Source of the DNA: an uncultured Eubacteriales bacterium
Lineage (GTDB): Bacteria > Bacillota > Clostridia > Christensenellales > Aristaeellaceae
Direction of reading: 5' to 3'
DNA length: 23,088 nt
Assembly: GCA_900553905.1 (NCBI GenBank)
Contig: USFL01000003.1
Span: 1-23,088 of the forward strand
In this document: positions 21,213-23,088 of the stretch, piece after piece
How positions within the stretch are numbered: position 1 is the stretch's first letter
Layout: each line of letters begins with the position of its first letter
Notes under the pieces: model-generated
Told to the model about the DNA's origin: nothing
The model's input: only the letters and a program-made list of their open reading frames with translations
The model's database searches: none
Made by a program: the position numbers and the translations under genes

Positions 21213-23027
21213 ATGACGCAGGGCCGGGAGGATGAGGCCGCGCGAAGGGGCCGCACGGCTGCGGCGGCGGTTGTGGCGCTGCTGTGCGCATGGCGGTTGC
21301 CGCGCACGCTGGGGCTGGGAGCGGACAGCACGGCCATCGCCAGCCACGCGGTGAGCATAGCGCTTGCTGCGGGATTGTACCTGCTGATCAAACGCGCTCT
21401 CGGTTTGCGCGACCGGGCGCTCAACCGCATCGGATACGGGCTGGGCGCCCTGTTTGCCGTGCTCACGGCGGTGGGCGGAGAGCTGGCTGGCACGGGCGAG
21501 CTTGCGCCGCTGACATGGCTGGGCGCTCTGGACGGACTCGTGACCGTTTTGCCGCTGGCAATGGCCTATGGCGCGGTGATCGTGCTGGCGCTGCGGCGGG
21601 TGGATGGCATGGCGGCCCGGCCTGCGCGCGAGGGCGTGGAGCCGCTGTGGCGGCGCGTGCTGGGCAACGGCTTCGTGGCCTTCCTGGTGATGCTGGCCTG
21701 CTGGATTCCGGTGTGGCTGGCGTTCTGGCCCGGCTTTTTTAATGCGGACAATGTGACGCAGTTTTATGGCTATTATGACAATATGCACAGTGCGCACCAC
21801 CCGTTGCTGCACACGCAGCTCCTGGGCGGACTGATGATGCTGGGCATCGACAACAGCGCGGAGGGCTCGGCTGCGGTGGGGCTGGCGCTGTACTGCGTGG
21901 TGCAGATGGTATTGCTGGCGGCCATGCTGGCCTATGCATGCGCATGGCTCCGGCGCAGAGGCGCGCCGTTCTGGACGCGCATGGCAGTGATGGCATCCTT
22001 TGCAGCCATGCCGTTTTACGCGTTGTGGCCCATGTGCGCGCACAAGGATGTCCTGTTTTCCGCGCTTGTGCTGATGGTGGCGCTGCAATTGTGCGACCTG
22101 TGGTGCGACGGATTCAGGCTGCTCAAATCGCCCCTTCGCATCGGGGCGTTCGTCATCACGGCGGCGCTGATGATGCTGTTTCGCAACAATGGCGTATACG
22201 CCTTTGTGCTGCTCACGCCCTTCGTGGTGCTCCTGGCGCGCTCGAGGCGGCTGCGGGTGCTTTTGCTGTGCACGGCATGCGTGGCCGTGTACGTGGGGGC
22301 TAACGCCTACCTGGTTCACGTGACCAGTGCAGAACCGGGCAGCACGGTGGAGATGCTCTCGATTCCGTTGCAGCAGATTGGACGCACCCTGCGAGAGCAA
22401 CCCGACGCGCTGGATGAGGCGGACCGCGCCCTCATCGAAACCCTCTACGGCGAGGGCGATCCCAGCGCGATTTACGATGCGACGCTGGCCGACGCGCTGA
22501 AATGGGCCATCAGCTACGACGCGCTGGATGAAAATCTGCCGCAGCTGCTGGGCCTGTGGGTGCGACTGGGTCTGCGCTATCCGCTGCCCTATCTGGAGGC
22601 GTTTCTGGTGCAGAACCTGCCATACCTCTCGCCGGGAGCCCCGATGCGCACCCGATTGGAGGTTGGCGTGGCCCAGCTGGACCTGATGCCCATCGAGGAG
22701 CATTCCTTCCTGCCGTGGCTGCGCGCCCCATATGAGGCGTACAACGACACGCTGATGTTTATGGGCCTGCCCTGTATCCGGCTGTTGAGCGATCCGGCGG
22801 TATTCGCCTGGTTGAGCATCATCGGGCTGTGCTACGCGCTGTGCCGCGGGCGGCGCGGCGTAGCGGCTGGCTTTCTGTTTGGCCTGTCGGTTTGGGGCAC
22901 CTGTCTGCTGGGGCCGGTGGCGGCCATCCGCTACGTGTTGTCGCTGTATTATATCGTGCCGGTGCTGTGGGCCGCGCTGCTGGCGCCGGAGCGGGCGGCT
23001 CCGCCTGCGTGCGAAAAGCCTGCGTAA
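21213..23027 (+). CDS. DUF6020-type polytopic membrane protein
   Basis: A 604-residue integral membrane protein with roughly ten or more hydrophobic helices. The motif WPGFFNADNVTQFYGYYDNMHSAHHPLLHTQLLGG (in pieces: FFNADNVTQF, then HHPLLHT, about residues 178-205) and AHKDVLFS with a following FRNNGVYAF (about 275-335) fit the DUF6020 family of Firmicutes, which resembles lipid-linked glycosyltransferases of the GT-C type. The acidic D at ADN and the HHP are candidate active residues. A soluble loop of about 100-150 residues lies near 375-510, outside the membrane. AGGAGGGAG precedes the ATG at 21213. Co-transcription with the LCP gene suggests a role in wall-polymer glycosylation, which is inference. 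Confidence 0.78.
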   Translation: MTQGREDEAARRGRTAAAAVVALLCAWRLPRTLGLGADSTAIASHAVSIALAAGLYLLIKRALGLRDRALNRIGYGLGALFAVLTAVGGELAGTGELAPLTWLGALDGLVTVLPLAMAYGAVIVLALRRVDGMAARPAREGVEPLWRRVLGNGFVAFLVMLACWIPVWLAFWPGFFNADNVTQFYGYYDNMHSAHHPLLHTQLLGGLMMLGIDNSAEGSAAVGLALYCVVQMVLLAAMLAYACAWLRRRGAPFWTRMAVMASFAAMPFYALWPMCAHKDVLFSALVLMVALQLCDLWCDGFRLLKSPLRIGAFVITAALMMLFRNNGVYAFVLLTPFVVLLARSRRLRVLLLCTACVAVYVGANAYLVHVTSAEPGSTVEMLSIPLQQIGRTLREQPDALDEADRALIETLYGEGDPSAIYDATLADALKWAISYDALDENLPQLLGLWVRLGLRYPLPYLEAFLVQNLPYLSPGAPMRTRLEVGVAQLDLMPIEEHSFLPWLRAPYEAYNDTLMFMGLPCIRLLSDPAVFAWLSIIGLCYALCRGRRGVAAGFLFGLSVWGTCLLGPVAAIRYVLSLYYIVPVLWAALLAPERAAPPACEKPA

Positions 23028-23044
23028 AAGTGCAAACCAAAAAA

Positions 23045-23080
23045 CGTGGCCCGCGATTCGTATCGAAATCGCGGGCCACG
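23045..23080. terminator. Strong hairpin terminator at window end
   Basis: CGTGGCCCGCGATT at 23045-23058 pairs with AATCGCGGGCCACG at 23067-23080 across 8 bases. The six A's to its left (23039-23044) make a T-run on the minus strand, so it should also stop a minus-strand gene arriving from beyond the window. Confidence 0.8.
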
Positions 23081-23088
23081 CTTCTGCC

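Overview
The window looks like a chromosomal segment of a fairly GC-rich, low-oxygen Gram-positive bacterium of the class Clostridia. The signs are strong AGGAGG-type ribosome sites, sigma-A type promoters (TTGACA/TATAAT variants), a DUF3793-flavodoxin pair, a sortase-type cell-wall sorting signal, an LCP-family wall protein, a DUF6020-type membrane protein and a perfect CIRCE heat-shock operator. I cannot name the species. No rRNA, tRNA, CRISPR array, transposase or phage gene was seen.

Layout. (1) 40-1045: DUF3793 protein and short-chain flavodoxin. (2) 1046-5413: a non-coding stretch with a terminator, promoter and leader, then a large secreted, sortase-anchored beta-repeat surface protein. 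Its frame is broken twice, by an in-frame TGA at 3327 and a one-base frameshift at a G-run near 4486. (3) 5484-5980: a small PH-domain protein with its own promoter. (4) 6079-16749: a carbohydrate/ester utilisation locus. It holds an esterase plus MBL-fold hydrolase operon, an ABC sugar importer (binding protein and two permeases, no ATPase), a LacI-type regulator on the minus strand, and a four-gene operon of two CE1-type esterases, a P-loop kinase and a GH13_18-type glycoside phosphorylase. (5) 16825-17658 (minus): MscS channel. (6) 17907-20106: a 66-codon ORF, CIRCE and htpG. (7) 20270-23027: LCP protein and DUF6020-type membrane protein, with a terminator hairpin at the window edge.

The most interesting part is region 4. 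Two near-identical promoter modules carry the same 16-bp palindrome (TGTCAnnCGnTTGACA) overlapping the -35 box. One drives the esterase/MBL operon (6079-6117) and the other the sugar importer (8271-8309). The central CG and the nearby LacI-family gene suggest one regulon. The esterases, kinase and phosphorylase have no signal peptides. My working model, which is inference, is that an acylated alpha-glucoside is imported intact, de-esterified inside the cell and split by phosphate to alpha-glucose-1-phosphate, and that the kinase then phosphorylates the other half. The phosphorylase has a roughly 60-residue insertion and altered active-site loops, so its substrate may not be sucrose.

Other points are a CIRCE element upstream of htpG that also encodes the end of a small ORF, terminator-like hairpins inside leaders (surface protein, htpG), a strong stem-loop between the binding-protein and permease genes, and a binding protein that lacks the usual lipoprotein cysteine.
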